This document shows, one piece after another, positions 16,219 through 25,407 of a stretch of 64,000 nt of DNA (position 1 is the first letter of the stretch; every line of letters starts with the position of its first letter). The notes beneath the pieces are model-generated. The model was not told where the DNA came from, did no database searches, and saw only the letters and a list, made by a program, of their open reading frames with translations. The position numbers were made by a program, and so were the translations under genes. Source of the stretch: CAUTNH01 sp963543845 (lineage in GTDB: Bacteria; Bacillota_I; Bacilli_A; Acholeplasmatales; Acholeplasmataceae); assembly GCA_963543845.1 (NCBI GenBank), contig CAUUCL010000001.1, positions 43,488-107,487 on the forward strand. Direction: 5' to 3'.

Positions 16219-16240
16219 CGCAGGTATTAGTTGTGAAAAA

Positions 16241-16269
16241 ATTATAATAAGACCTTCTTTTTATGCTAA
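16241..16269 (-). promoter_or_regulatory. Predicted promoter of the antiporter operon
   Basis: TTAGCA (16264-16269), 17-nt spacer, TATAAT (16241-16246) on the minus strand, immediately after the tuf terminator. Confidence 0.55.
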
Positions 16270-16299
16270 TCAAAAGGGCAATTATAAATTGCCCCTTTT
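16265..16299 (-). terminator. Rho-independent terminator after tuf
   Basis: AAAAGGG-CAATT / AATTG-CCC-TTTT stem with one bulged base between 16272 and 16299, followed by Ts on the minus strand. It closes the str operon. Confidence 0.8.
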
Positions 16300-16319
16300 A
16301 ATTATAAAATTATAATAAA

Positions 16320-17507
16320 TTATTTAATAATTTTAGTTACTGTACCAGCACCAACTGTTTTTCCACCTTCACGGATAGAAAATTTAGTACCGTTTTCAAT
16401 AGCGATTGGGTGAATTAGTTCAACTGTCATTGCAGTGTTTTCACCTGGCATAACCATTGCATCTTTACCGCCTTTTAACTCAACAACACCTGTAATATCA
16501 GTTGTTCTAAAATAAAATTGTGGACGATAGTTTGTGAAAAATGGAGTATGTCTTCCACCTTCTTCTTTTGAAAGTACATAAACTTGTGCTTCAAATTTTG
16601 TGTGAGGTGAAACTGAACCTGGTTTTGCTAGTACTTGACCACGCTCGATATTTTCTCTTTCAACACCACGAAGTAGTGCACCAATGTTATCTCCTGCTTG
16701 AGCTTCATCTAGTAATTTTCTAAACATCTCAATACCAGTAACAACAGTTTTTTGAGTTTCTTTAATACCAACGATTTCAACAGTATCTCCAACTTTTAGT
16801 GTACCTCTTTCAACACGACCTGTTGCAACAGTTCCACGACCTGTAATTGTAAATACGTCCTCAACTGGTAGTAGGAATGGTTGGTCAGTTGCTCTTTTTG
16901 GAGTATCGATGTAAGAGTCAACAGCAGCCATTAGTTCCATAATTTTAGCTTGTGCATTTGCATCTCCTTCGATTGCTTTTAATGCAGAACCTTTAATTAC
17001 AGGAACATCATCACCTGGGAAATCATAAGATGATAGTAATTCTCTAACTTCCATTTCAACAAGGTCAAGAATTTCGTTATCATCAACTAAATCAGCTTTG
17101 TTTAAAAATACAACAATTTTTGGAACACCAACTTGACGAGCAAGTAGAATATGCTCTCTTGTTTGAGGCATAACTGAATCTGCAGCTGATACAACTAAAA
17201 TTGCACCATCCATTTGGGCAGCACCAGTAATCATGTTTTTAACATAATCGGCGTGGCCTGGGCAGTCTACGTGAGCGTAATGTCTGTTTTCTGTTTCATA
17301 CTCAATGTGAGATGAGTTGATAGTGATTCCTCTTTCTTTTTCTTCAGGAGCACCATCGATTTGATCATATGCTTTTTTTTCTGCTAATCCTTTTGTTGCA
17401 AGAACAGTTGTAATTGCAGCAGTTAGAGTAGTTTTACCATGGTCAACGTGACCAATTGTACCAATGTTAACATGTGGTTTTGTTCTTTCAAATTTTTTCT
17501 TTGACAT
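16320..17507 (-). CDS. tuf: Elongation factor Tu
   Basis: 395 residues. EF-Tu delivers aminoacyl-tRNA to the ribosome. All GTPase motifs are intact: GHVDHGKTTL, the switch region around GITINSSHIEYE, DCPGHADY, NKAD and SALK. Domains 2 and 3 are normal. The SD AGGAGG is strong. It is the last gene of rpsL-rpsG-fusA-tuf and has its own promoter in the 83-nt gap after fusA. Codon use is the most biased in the window, as expected for a very highly expressed gene. Confidence 0.99.
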   Translation of the reverse strand: MSKKKFERTKPHVNIGTIGHVDHGKTTLTAAITTVLATKGLAEKKAYDQIDGAPEEKERGITINSSHIEYETENRHYAHVDCPGHADYVKNMITGAAQMDGAILVVSAADSVMPQTREHILLARQVGVPKIVVFLNKADLVDDNEILDLVEMEVRELLSSYDFPGDDVPVIKGSALKAIEGDANAQAKIMELMAAVDSYIDTPKRATDQPFLLPVEDVFTITGRGTVATGRVERGTLKVGDTVEIVGIKETQKTVVTGIEMFRKLLDEAQAGDNIGALLRGVERENIERGQVLAKPGSVSPHTKFEAQVYVLSKEEGGRHTPFFTNYRPQFYFRTTDITGVVELKGGKDAMVMPGENTAMTVELIHPIAIENGTKFSIREGGKTVGAGTVTKIIK

Positions 17508-17558
17508 AAATTCCTCCTATAAAATTTATATTTTATTTTTAATTTTAAACTAGTAAAT

Positions 17559-17587
17559 ATTTTAACTTAAATTACTATTTTTTGCAA
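17559..17587 (-). promoter_or_regulatory. Predicted internal promoter of tuf
   Basis: TTGCAA (17582-17587), 17-nt spacer, TAAAAT (17559-17564) on the minus strand, just downstream of the fusA stop. It would give tuf expression independent of the str operon promoter. Confidence 0.6.
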
Positions 17588-17590
17588 ATA

Positions 17591-19666
17591 TTAAGAGTTT
17601 TTACTTCTTTTTTTAACAATTTCATCATAAACGGCTTTAGGTGTTTGTTGATAATGATCAAATTGCATTACGAAGTTTGCTCTTCCTTGTGAGTTAGATC
17701 TTAAATTTGTTGCATATCCAAACATTTGAGCAAGTGGTACAAATGCTTTAATTGCAACCGCATTAGATCTTACACCTTGGGATTCAATTCTTCCACGACG
17801 TTGTGATAAATCACCAATAATATTACCTACATAATCATTAGGTGTAACAACTTCAACATTCATAATTGGTTCTAAAATTGCTGGTGCACCTTTTTCAGCA
17901 AGTGATTTAATTGCCATTGACGCAGCAATTTTATATGCCATTTCAGATGAGTCAACCTCATGGTATGAACCATCATATAATGTTGCTTTAATATCCATTA
18001 GTGGATATCCTGCAATAATACCAGAGTCAAGTGATTCTAGAAAACCTTTTTCAACAGCTGGAATATATTCTTTTGGAATTCTTCCACCAACTACTTTATC
18101 AACAAACTCAAATCCCTTTCCAGGGTTTGGCTCAAATTTAACCATAATATGCGCATATTGTCCACGACCACCAGATTGACGAATGAATTTTTCCTCAACT
18201 TCGCATGCTTTAGTAATTGTTTCTCTAAATGAAACTTGTGGCTCAGCTACATTAGCCTCAACATGAAATTCTCTTTTTAGTCTATCAACAATAATATCAA
18301 GGTGAAGTTCACCCATACCAGCAATAATTGTTTGACCTGTTTCTTTATCCATGTATGTTTTAAATGTTGGATCTTCTTCAGCAAGTTTTTGAAGGGCAAT
18401 TGACATTTTTTCTTGGTCTTGTTTAGTTTTAGGTTCAATTGCAATATCAATAACTGGTTCTGGGAAAATCATTGACTCAAGTGTAATATCATCATTTGCA
18501 AGTGCTAGTGTATCTCCTGTAGTTGTTCCTTTTAATCCTACAACTGCTGCAATATCACCTGTGCAAACTTCATCAATTTCAGAACGGTTATTTGCGTGCA
18601 TTAACAAAATACGTCCAAATCTTTCTTTTACATCTTTTGTAACATTATTTACATATGAACCTGTTTTTAAAGTACCCGAATATACTCTAAAGTATGTTAA
18701 TCTACCAACATATGGATCTGTCATAACTTTAAAAGCAAGAGCTGTGAAAGGTTCTTTATCATCTGCTTTTCTAATTATTTCTTTTCCATCTTGGCTATGT
18801 CCTACAACTGGTGGAATATCAAGCGGTGATGGTAAAAAGTCAATAACTGCATCAAGAACGAATTTAACACCTTTATTTTTAAAAGCAGAACCGCAAAATA
18901 CTGGGAAAAACTCAACTGCTAATGTACCTTTTCTAATTGCACTTTTAATAAGATCAACTGGGATTTCTTCACCTTCAAGGTATTTAACCATTAAATCTTC
19001 ATCAAAATCAGCAGCAGCTTCAATTAGTTCATTTCTTTTTTCTTCAATAAGATTTTTTAAATTTGATGGAATTTCAATCTCTTTTGTATTTTCATCAATT
19101 GACTCATCATATTTATAAGCTTTACGATTTAATATATCAATAATACCAGTAAAGTTATTCTCAGAACCAATTGGCCAGTTAAGTGCGTGTGCTTTTACAC
19201 CTAGTCTATCTTTGATTGTTTCAATAGCGTTTGCATAATCAGCACCAATTTTATCCATTTTATTAACAAATACTATTCTTGGAACTTTATACTCTGTTGC
19301 TTGTCTCCAAACAGTTTCAGTTTGTGGTTCAACACCAGCTTGAGCATCTAAAACAGTAACTGCACCATCAAGAACTCTAAGTGATCTTGATACTTCAACT
19401 GTAAAATCAACGTGACCTGGAGTGTCTATAATATTTACCTTATAGCCCTTCCAAAATGCTGTTGTTGCAGCTGATGTGATAGTAATTCCACGTTCTTGTT
19501 CTTGCTCCATCCAGTCCATTTGAGCGGCACCTTCGTGAGTTTCTCCAAGTTTATGAATTTTACCTGTATGGTATAAAACTCTTTCTGTAGTTGTTGTTTT
19601 ACCAGCATCGATATGAGCCATGATACCAATATTTCTTACTTTTTCTAATTCAATATTTCTTGCCAT
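17591..19666 (-). CDS. fusA: Elongation factor G
   Basis: 691 residues. EF-G drives ribosomal translocation. GTPase motifs AHIDAGKTTTTER, DTPGHVDF and NKMDKIGA are intact, followed by domains II-V with the expected GMGELHLDIIVDRLKREF segment. It lies 8 nt after rpsG. No sign of truncation or unusual insertions. Confidence 0.99.
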   Translation of the reverse strand: MARNIELEKVRNIGIMAHIDAGKTTTTERVLYHTGKIHKLGETHEGAAQMDWMEQEQERGITITSAATTAFWKGYKVNIIDTPGHVDFTVEVSRSLRVLDGAVTVLDAQAGVEPQTETVWRQATEYKVPRIVFVNKMDKIGADYANAIETIKDRLGVKAHALNWPIGSENNFTGIIDILNRKAYKYDESIDENTKEIEIPSNLKNLIEEKRNELIEAAADFDEDLMVKYLEGEEIPVDLIKSAIRKGTLAVEFFPVFCGSAFKNKGVKFVLDAVIDFLPSPLDIPPVVGHSQDGKEIIRKADDKEPFTALAFKVMTDPYVGRLTYFRVYSGTLKTGSYVNNVTKDVKERFGRILLMHANNRSEIDEVCTGDIAAVVGLKGTTTGDTLALANDDITLESMIFPEPVIDIAIEPKTKQDQEKMSIALQKLAEEDPTFKTYMDKETGQTIIAGMGELHLDIIVDRLKREFHVEANVAEPQVSFRETITKACEVEEKFIRQSGGRGQYAHIMVKFEPNPGKGFEFVDKVVGGRIPKEYIPAVEKGFLESLDSGIIAGYPLMDIKATLYDGSYHEVDSSEMAYKIAASMAIKSLAEKGAPAILEPIMNVEVVTPNDYVGNIIGDLSQRRGRIESQGVRSNAVAIKAFVPLAQMFGYATNLRSNSQGRANFVMQFDHYQQTPKAVYDEIVKKRSKNS

Positions 19667-19674
19667 ATAATCTC

Positions 19675-20145
19675 CTACCAGCGGTAATGTGCAAATGCTT
19701 TATTAGCCTCTGCCATTCTATGAGTATCATCACGTTTTTTACAAGATGCTCCGATACCATTTGATGCATCTATAATTTCTTTAGCTAATCTTTCAGCCAT
19801 TGTTTTTTCATTTCTTAATCTAGCATATTGAACAAGCCAGCGTAGTCCAAGAGTTTGTTTTCTTCTTGGTTTAACTTCAACTGGAACTTGATAGTTTTGT
19901 CCACCTACACGACGAGATCTTGTCTCAATTACTGGCATTATATTAGATAATGCTAGGTTAAATACATCTAGCGGATTTTTACCACTTTTCTTTTCAACAA
20001 GCTCAAATGCATTATATAAAATTGATTGAGCTGTTCCTCTTTTTCCATCTAACATGATTGCGTTAATTGCCTTTGTTACAAGTTTTGAATTATAAATTGG
20101 ATCAGGCAAAACATCACGCTTAGGAACATATCCTTTTCTTGGCAT
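19675..20145 (-). CDS. rpsG: 30S ribosomal protein S7
   Basis: 156 residues with the S7 signature DPIYNSKLVTKAINAIMLDGK and the RRVGGQNYQVPVEV hairpin. It organises the 3' domain of 16S rRNA. Second gene of the str operon, 21 nt after rpsL. Confidence 0.99.
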   Translation of the reverse strand: MPRKGYVPKRDVLPDPIYNSKLVTKAINAIMLDGKRGTAQSILYNAFELVEKKSGKNPLDVFNLALSNIMPVIETRSRRVGGQNYQVPVEVKPRRKQTLGLRWLVQYARLRNEKTMAERLAKEIIDASNGIGASCKKRDDTHRMAEANKAFAHYRW

Positions 20146-20166
20146 ATTATCTCTCCTTTTCCTTAT

Positions 20167-20589
20167 TTATTTACTAGCAGCTTTAGGTCTTTTAGCACCA
20201 TATTTAGATCTTGCTTGCATTCTCTTATCAACACCAGCAGCATCTAGTGTTCCACGAATTATATGATATCTAACACCTGGTAAATCTTTTACTCTACCAC
20301 CACGAATTAAAACTACACCGTGTTCTTGTAGATTATGTCCAACTCCTGGAATATAAGCTGTTACCTCTGTTCCATTACTTAGTCTAACTCTTGCGTATTT
20401 TCTCATAGCTGAGTTAGGTTTTTTAGGAGTCATTGTTGTAACTTTTGTACAAACTCCTCTTTTTTGTGGTGAATTATTTTTACTTTCTTTCTTTTTAAGA
20501 CTGTTAAATCCATATCCTAAAGCAGGCGCTTTAGACTTGAAAGTTTTTTTACTTCTACCATTTGTTACAAGTTGTTGTATTGTAGGCAT
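20167..20589 (-). CDS. rpsL: 30S ribosomal protein S12
   Basis: 140 residues. The decoding-centre motifs TTMTPKKPNSAMRKYARVRL and VLIRGGRVKDLPGVRYHI are intact; the Lys in the first motif (classical streptomycin site, PKKPNS) is the wild-type residue. First gene of the str operon. Confidence 0.99.
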   Translation of the reverse strand: MPTIQQLVTNGRSKKTFKSKAPALGYGFNSLKKKESKNNSPQKRGVCTKVTTMTPKKPNSAMRKYARVRLSNGTEVTAYIPGVGHNLQEHGVVLIRGGRVKDLPGVRYHIIRGTLDAAGVDKRMQARSKYGAKRPKAASK

Positions 20590-20640
20590 ATTTTCTCCTT
20601 CCTCAATAACACATATCCGAGTGTTTCTTTTTTATTTTAA

Positions 20641-20672
20641 TTTTTAAAATGGCCTTTTTAAGACCATTTTTT
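20641..20672 (-). terminator. Hairpin between plsC and rpsL
   Basis: On the minus strand AAATGGTCTT-AAA-AAGGCCATTT (20647-20669) with a short T stretch after it. It is probably the plsC terminator, but the predicted rpsL promoter lies upstream, so it would also sit in the rpsL 5' leader. Confidence 0.6.
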
Positions 20673-20686
20673 TAATAACCTTGATA

Positions 20687-20695
20687 ATTTTAGCA
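20687..20695 (-). promoter_or_regulatory. Extended -10 promoter of the str operon
   Basis: TGC-TAAAAT on the minus strand about 100 nt before rpsL. No convincing -35 box is visible. Confidence 0.5.
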
Positions 20696-20726
20696 CATTT
20701 TAAAAAAATAATATGAAAATATGCTC

Positions 20727-21509
20727 TTAAAGGCACGAATTTATAACAGGTTTTACTAATTCATCAATTTCTCCAGTTGATAAATTTTCGATTTTCTCAT
20801 ATGGAATAATTTCGTGATATGTAATATAAATTGTCTTTTTATAATACTTTTTAAATCCAAGAGAGTTTTTTATTGAAAATGGCATAATATCAGCCTTTGC
20901 CATTAGGGCGATTTTATATGCAGCAGGCTTTGTATCACCGATTTTTTCAGAATCGTTATTCATCGTTCCACCTTCTGGAAAAACTACATATTTAATATTT
21001 CTTGAAATCATATTATCTTTAGCAACTTTTAAAGATTCAATTGCTTTTCTAACATCGTCTCTGTCTATTTTAATTGCATTTAATCTTTTAAATATAAATC
21101 TTAATATTTGGCTTTTATATAAATCTGATTTAGGGGTAAAACTAATAGGCTTGGGAGAGGCAACAATTAAAAAAATAGGATCAAGTTTTGCTTTATGATT
21201 TCCAACAAGAAGCAATCTATCGCTTTTAAGTTCTAATTTATTTTTATTTTTAACTTTAAAAAAGTAAATCGCCTTTGCAAAAAATACCAAAAGAGACCTT
21301 ATAATTTTATAATTAAATTTAAAATGCTTTTCATTTGTAAATAAAAGGATAAATAAAAATACCCCAAAAACGATAAGTCCTATAAGATAAAAAGCAAGTG
21401 GCGTAAGAAGGAGTTGCGGTATTATGTAGTAATAGTTTTTAGAAAGAATAAGAAATACTGTAGGTACAATCATGTAGGCTATTGTTAAAAATATCGTAAT
21501 TGCTAGCAT
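20727..21509 (-). CDS. plsC: 1-acyl-glycerol-3-phosphate acyltransferase (PlsC family)
   Basis: 260 residues. Makes phosphatidic acid from lysophosphatidic acid. Two N-terminal membrane helices (about 1-62) precede the acyltransferase domain, whose catalytic motif reads NHKAKLDP (the HX4D motif) and whose substrate motif reads FPEGGTMNND. The ATG overlaps the folA stop by 7 nt. It is the last gene of M20 peptidase-thyA-folA-plsC. Confidence 0.88.
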   Translation of the reverse strand: MLAITIFLTIAYMIVPTVFLILSKNYYYIIPQLLLTPLAFYLIGLIVFGVFLFILLFTNEKHFKFNYKIIRSLLVFFAKAIYFFKVKNKNKLELKSDRLLLVGNHKAKLDPIFLIVASPKPISFTPKSDLYKSQILRFIFKRLNAIKIDRDDVRKAIESLKVAKDNMISRNIKYVVFPEGGTMNNDSEKIGDTKPAAYKIALMAKADIMPFSIKNSLGFKKYYKKTIYITYHEIIPYEKIENLSTGEIDELVKPVINSCL

Positions 21510-21976
21510 GATTTTCTCCTTAAATCGACAAATAAAAGATCATCTTTTAATTCTTTTTTCATAATCTCAAAATCTTTTAAATTAAAATTATCTAAATATA
21601 TATCGCCATCAAAAATATCTAAAATATAAGTTAGGTAAATAAAATTAGTTTTAGGGAGCAATTTTTCATAAATACTTTTCCCACCAACTATGTAAATATC
21701 CTCAGTTAAATTATCTATAAATAAATCTACATCTTTAATAGTTACTACTCTATCATCATCAATTTTATCGTTTGATGCAACATAAACTTTATTATAGTTA
21801 AACTTTTTTATTTTATACTCTTTTACAAGTGAAAGATATGTGTTATATCCCATTAAAACATTTTTATTACTTGTTATTTCGTTGTATCTTTTTAAATCTA
21901 ACGGACAATGCCAAGGCAGTTTATTTTTACTTCCGATTAAATTATTTAAATCCATTGCTAAAACCATATAAATCAT
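21503..21976 (-). CDS. folA: Dihydrofolate reductase
   Basis: 157 residues. Reduces dihydrofolate produced by the thymidylate synthase next door. Recognised by MVLAMDLNNLIGSKNKLPWHCPLDLKRYNEIT (shown in the usual start region: LPWHxPxDLKxF), VLMGYNTYLSL and the IVGGKSIYEKL nucleotide-binding loop. The start overlaps thyA by 4 nt, a common thyA-folA coupling. Confidence 0.95.
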   Translation of the reverse strand: MIYMVLAMDLNNLIGSKNKLPWHCPLDLKRYNEITSNKNVLMGYNTYLSLVKEYKIKKFNYNKVYVASNDKIDDDRVVTIKDVDLFIDNLTEDIYIVGGKSIYEKLLPKTNFIYLTYILDIFDGDIYLDNFNLKDFEIMKKELKDDLLFVDLRRKSC

Positions 21977-22839
21977 ACTGCAACATCTCCTTTAATTAAC
22001 GGATGATGGTTATAATTTACAAGTTTAAAATCATCAAAATTTAAATCATCAATTGAGTTTACATTCCTTGTAAATTTTATTTCAGGCAATTTTTTAGGTC
22101 TTCTTTTAAGCTGTTTTTTTATTTGCGATATGTGATTTTGATAAATGTGCGCATCTCCTATAGTATGAACAAAAACCCCTGGTTTTAAACCTGTAATTTT
22201 GGATATTATTAAAAGAAGCAAAGAATAAGATGCAATGTTAAAAGGAAGTCCTAAGAATATATCTGCTGACCTTTGATAAAGCTGCAGATTAAGTTTATCA
22301 TTTTCGACAACAAAATGCATTAAAACATGGCATGGCGGAAGCGCCATTTTACTAATTTCAGGCGGATTCCAAGCCGATACTATCATTCTTCTTGATTCTT
22401 TATTTGTTTTAATCTCTTCAATAATATATTTTATTTGGTCAAATCCATTAAAATCACGCCATTGCTTTCCGTATATTGGTCCGAGTTCACCATATTTTTT
22501 AGCAAAATCTAAATCATCTTTTATTTTTCTTGCAAACTCTAAAAGATCTTCACCTTTAAAATCACTTGATTTTTTATAATTTAAATATGCCCACTCATTC
22601 CAAATTCTGACATTATTATCTACTAAATATTTAATATTTGTGCTGCCTTTTAAAAACCATAAAAGCTCATGCACAATAGATTTAAAGTGAACCTTTTTAG
22701 TTGTAACAAGCGGAAAACCTTTTTCAAGGTCAAAGCGCATTTGGTAGCCAAAATAGCTAATCGTATCAATTCCTGTACGATTAGTCTTTTTAATTCCTTT
22801 TTTTAGTACTAATTTACAAAGTTTTAAATACTCTTTCAT
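21973..22839 (-). CDS. thyA: Thymidylate synthase ThyA
   Basis: 288 residues. Converts dUMP to dTMP using methylene-THF. The catalytic Cys lies in LPPCHVLMHF; substrate-binding QLYQRSADIFLGLPFNIASY is canonical. It overlaps the upstream peptidase by 4 nt and folA downstream by 4 nt. Confidence 0.98.
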   Translation of the reverse strand: MKEYLKLCKLVLKKGIKKTNRTGIDTISYFGYQMRFDLEKGFPLVTTKKVHFKSIVHELLWFLKGSTNIKYLVDNNVRIWNEWAYLNYKKSSDFKGEDLLEFARKIKDDLDFAKKYGELGPIYGKQWRDFNGFDQIKYIIEEIKTNKESRRMIVSAWNPPEISKMALPPCHVLMHFVVENDKLNLQLYQRSADIFLGLPFNIASYSLLLLIISKITGLKPGVFVHTIGDAHIYQNHISQIKKQLKRRPKKLPEIKFTRNVNSIDDLNFDDFKLVNYNHHPLIKGDVAV

Positions 22840-24149
22840 TTTGCTAGCTCTAAAAATGTTTCAAGATATATTGCGCCAGCTTTTAATAAATCAGATTTTA
22901 AAATATATTCATTTGGCGCATGCATTAGTGATTCTCTATTAGGAAATTGAGGTCCAAATGCTACTAAGTTTTCAAACTCTCTTGCATAAGTACCGCCACC
23001 TGTTGCAATTATTTTTGACTTTTTATCTCCTGTTTGGCTTACATAAATTTTTTGAAGTGTTTTAATTAGTTTCGATTTAGGAGATACAAAAAGATGTTCA
23101 TTATCTGCTACAATCTCAGAATCCTGTGAAATATATTTTTTTATATTTTCAAGTATTTTCACACTTTTTATATTCTTAGGATATCTTATATCAAATCCAA
23201 GTAAAAACTTATCATCAACTTTTTTTAACTTTCCAATATTTAAAGATAAATTTCCCATAAGTTTATTCTTAGTATTTATTTTTAAAAGTTTTCCTTCTGT
23301 ATCAAAACTTCCATCTTTAAAGATAAAATTATCGTTTAAAATATTTGTTAGATTTGATGAAAATCCTTTATCTTTTAAGTTTTTAAATAATTTTAAAATA
23401 GCCGAAACACCTTTTTCAGGAGTTGAGCCGTGAGCAGATTTTCCGATTTCCTTATATTCTAATTTAGAGTTAAACTCGCTATTTAATAAAAGTTTGCACT
23501 CTTCAGAAACCATATTGTAAGTATCCCCACCAAACACATCTTTAATAAGATTATCCTTAACATATGAATTTATTCTTAAAATTCCTTTTTCAGAAAAAAT
23601 TAAAGGAAAATCAGCATCTGGAATAAATCCCATAACTGGTCTTTCTGATACTAATTCATTATATCTTTTAACGCATCTAGAACCTGATTCCTCATCAGTT
23701 CCAAAGATTAGTTTTATTCTTTTAGGAAGAATTATATTTTTATCTTTGATTATTTTTAAAGCATAATAAGATGCAACTGATGCTCCCTTATCATCTAATG
23801 TCCCGCGACCTATAATTCTATCTGTTTTTTCATCGTATATCATCTTAAATGGATCACTATCCCAGCCATCACCTGCTGGAACAACATCAAGATGACCAGC
23901 TGCAAGAATAAATTCTTTTTCACTTCCATAAGTTATCTCAAGAACCATATTATCATAAATTTTATAATCAAATCCATCTCTTTTGCACATATTCTCAACA
24001 AAAGAAAGGGCAGCTTTTGGGCCTTTCCCAAAAGGAGCTTCTAGATTAGCCAGATCATATTTATCAATTGATGAATCAATTTTAATTAGTCCTTCTAAAT
24101 CCTTTAAAAATGCCTCTTCATATTTTTTAAATTCTTCCATAAAATTCAT
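22836..24149 (-). CDS. M20 family dipeptidase (PepV-like)
   Basis: 437 residues from ATG 24147-24149, which has AGGTGA at the right distance; an earlier in-frame ATG at 24174-24176 lies on top of the -10 region and is rejected. Zinc ligands and catalytic residues are present: AAGHLDVVPAGDGW, GRGTLDDKGA and TDEESGS. The central lid domain (about 190-340) is of the PepV type. PepV-like enzymes hydrolyse dipeptides in the cytosol. Head of the operon with thyA, folA and plsC. Confidence 0.9.
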   Translation of the reverse strand: MNFMEEFKKYEEAFLKDLEGLIKIDSSIDKYDLANLEAPFGKGPKAALSFVENMCKRDGFDYKIYDNMVLEITYGSEKEFILAAGHLDVVPAGDGWDSDPFKMIYDEKTDRIIGRGTLDDKGASVASYYALKIIKDKNIILPKRIKLIFGTDEESGSRCVKRYNELVSERPVMGFIPDADFPLIFSEKGILRINSYVKDNLIKDVFGGDTYNMVSEECKLLLNSEFNSKLEYKEIGKSAHGSTPEKGVSAILKLFKNLKDKGFSSNLTNILNDNFIFKDGSFDTEGKLLKINTKNKLMGNLSLNIGKLKKVDDKFLLGFDIRYPKNIKSVKILENIKKYISQDSEIVADNEHLFVSPKSKLIKTLQKIYVSQTGDKKSKIIATGGGTYAREFENLVAFGPQFPNRESLMHAPNEYILKSDLLKAGAIYLETFLELAK

Positions 24150-24215
24150 AATATCACCTAACTTTAATTTTATCATATATTATAATTTTGAAATGTTTGT
24201 GTTAAAAATACTAAA

Positions 24216-24243
24216 TAAAAAAGCAACTTTTCAAAAAGTTGCT
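24216..24243 (-). terminator. Terminator overlapping the hydF stop codon
   Basis: AGCAACTTTTTGAAAAGTTGCT on the minus strand, a 9-bp stem followed by six Ts; the TGA stop of hydF lies in its loop. Confidence 0.85.
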
Positions 24244-25406
24244 CTTTCAAGTTCACCGCTTAAATAACTTATTAAAATTCCATAATTGGTTATCGGAATA
24301 TTTTTATCTAATGCCTTTTTTATTCTTTTTTCCATATTAAGCTTATTTAGCATACATCCACCGCATTGAATAATTAAAGAAAATTTTGAAATATCATCAG
24401 GCATTTCACCATTTGAAAATGTATAATCAAAACTAATTCCAGTTTTATTTTTAATAAGTCTTGGAATTAAAACATTTCCGATATCCTCATGATTTTTTGT
24501 ATGAGTACAAGATTCTGCAATTAAAATTTTATCTCCTTTTTTTAAGGTATCAATTTTTTTTGCACCTTCATAAAAAAGATTGATATCACCTTTTTGCCTT
24601 GCAAATAAAATTGAAAAACTAGTTAATCTCATATCCTTTGGAACAACACTTGCTACCTTTTTGAAAATCTTACTATCTGTTATTACTAAATCGGGATTAT
24701 ATTTTTTTAAGTTGGATTCTAAATTTTCAAAAGAGGAAATTATGCTAGTTATATTTTTATCACAAAGTGCTCTTAGCATTTGAACTTGCGGTAAAATTAG
24801 TCTTCCTTTTGGTGCTTCTGAGTCAATCGGAATAACCAAAAGACATAAGCTATTACTTTCTAAAAGTCCTTCTACTAAGTTTATCTCATCTTCTTTTTCT
24901 AAATTTTCAGATATTTTTAAAAAAATATTATCTAAGTAAATACTAGCATTTATATTTGAAAATTGTAAGTACTTTTTATCAAGATTAAAATTTAAAAGGT
25001 CTATTTTTGAAATTATAAATATAATCTTTTTGTCCTTTAAATAATCTATACTTTTTATACTAGAAAAGTAATTATCAATTTCCAAAGTGCTCTTTAAGTT
25101 ATTTTTTAAAAGTTCTTCTGCTGATACAACATATAAAACAAGACTACTATCCTCAATTTTTTTAAAAGTCTTTTTAACTCTTTCCTCTCCTAAATCGCTT
25201 AAATCATCAAGACCCGCTGTATCTAATAAGTTAACTCCCCCAATCCCAATTATTTCAATAATCTTTAAAACTGGATCGGTTGTAGTTCCTGCTTCTTTTG
25301 AGACGATTGATTTATCCTGATTTATAAGGTGGTTAAAAATAGTGGACTTACCACTGTTAGTATTTCCAATTATTACAATATTTTTTTTATTTACATCTTT
25401 TATCAT
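24231..25406 (-). CDS. hydF: [FeFe]-hydrogenase maturation GTPase HydF
   Basis: 391 residues. HydF is the scaffold on which the 2Fe subcluster is assembled before transfer to hydrogenase. The GTPase domain carries GNTNSGKSTIFNHL, LDTAGLDD and ISKIDLL. The C-terminal cluster site shows ESCTHTKNHEDIG followed by CGGCMLN, the expected Cys/His set for a [4Fe-4S] cluster. It lies 1 nt after hydG. The last gene of the maturation operon. Confidence 0.95.
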   Translation of the reverse strand: MIKDVNKKNIVIIGNTNSGKSTIFNHLINQDKSIVSKEAGTTTDPVLKIIEIIGIGGVNLLDTAGLDDLSDLGEERVKKTFKKIEDSSLVLYVVSAEELLKNNLKSTLEIDNYFSSIKSIDYLKDKKIIFIISKIDLLNFNLDKKYLQFSNINASIYLDNIFLKISENLEKEDEINLVEGLLESNSLCLLVIPIDSEAPKGRLILPQVQMLRALCDKNITSIISSFENLESNLKKYNPDLVITDSKIFKKVASVVPKDMRLTSFSILFARQKGDINLFYEGAKKIDTLKKGDKILIAESCTHTKNHEDIGNVLIPRLIKNKTGISFDYTFSNGEMPDDISKFSLIIQCGGCMLNKLNMEKRIKKALDKNIPITNYGILISYLSGELERATF

Positions 25407-25407
25407 A

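Noticed and set aside
18561..19118. 185-codon open frame on the plus strand opposite fusA
   Set aside because: Lies wholly inside the strongly conserved fusA gene on the other strand; no ribosome binding site and no known motif. A by-product of biased codon use.
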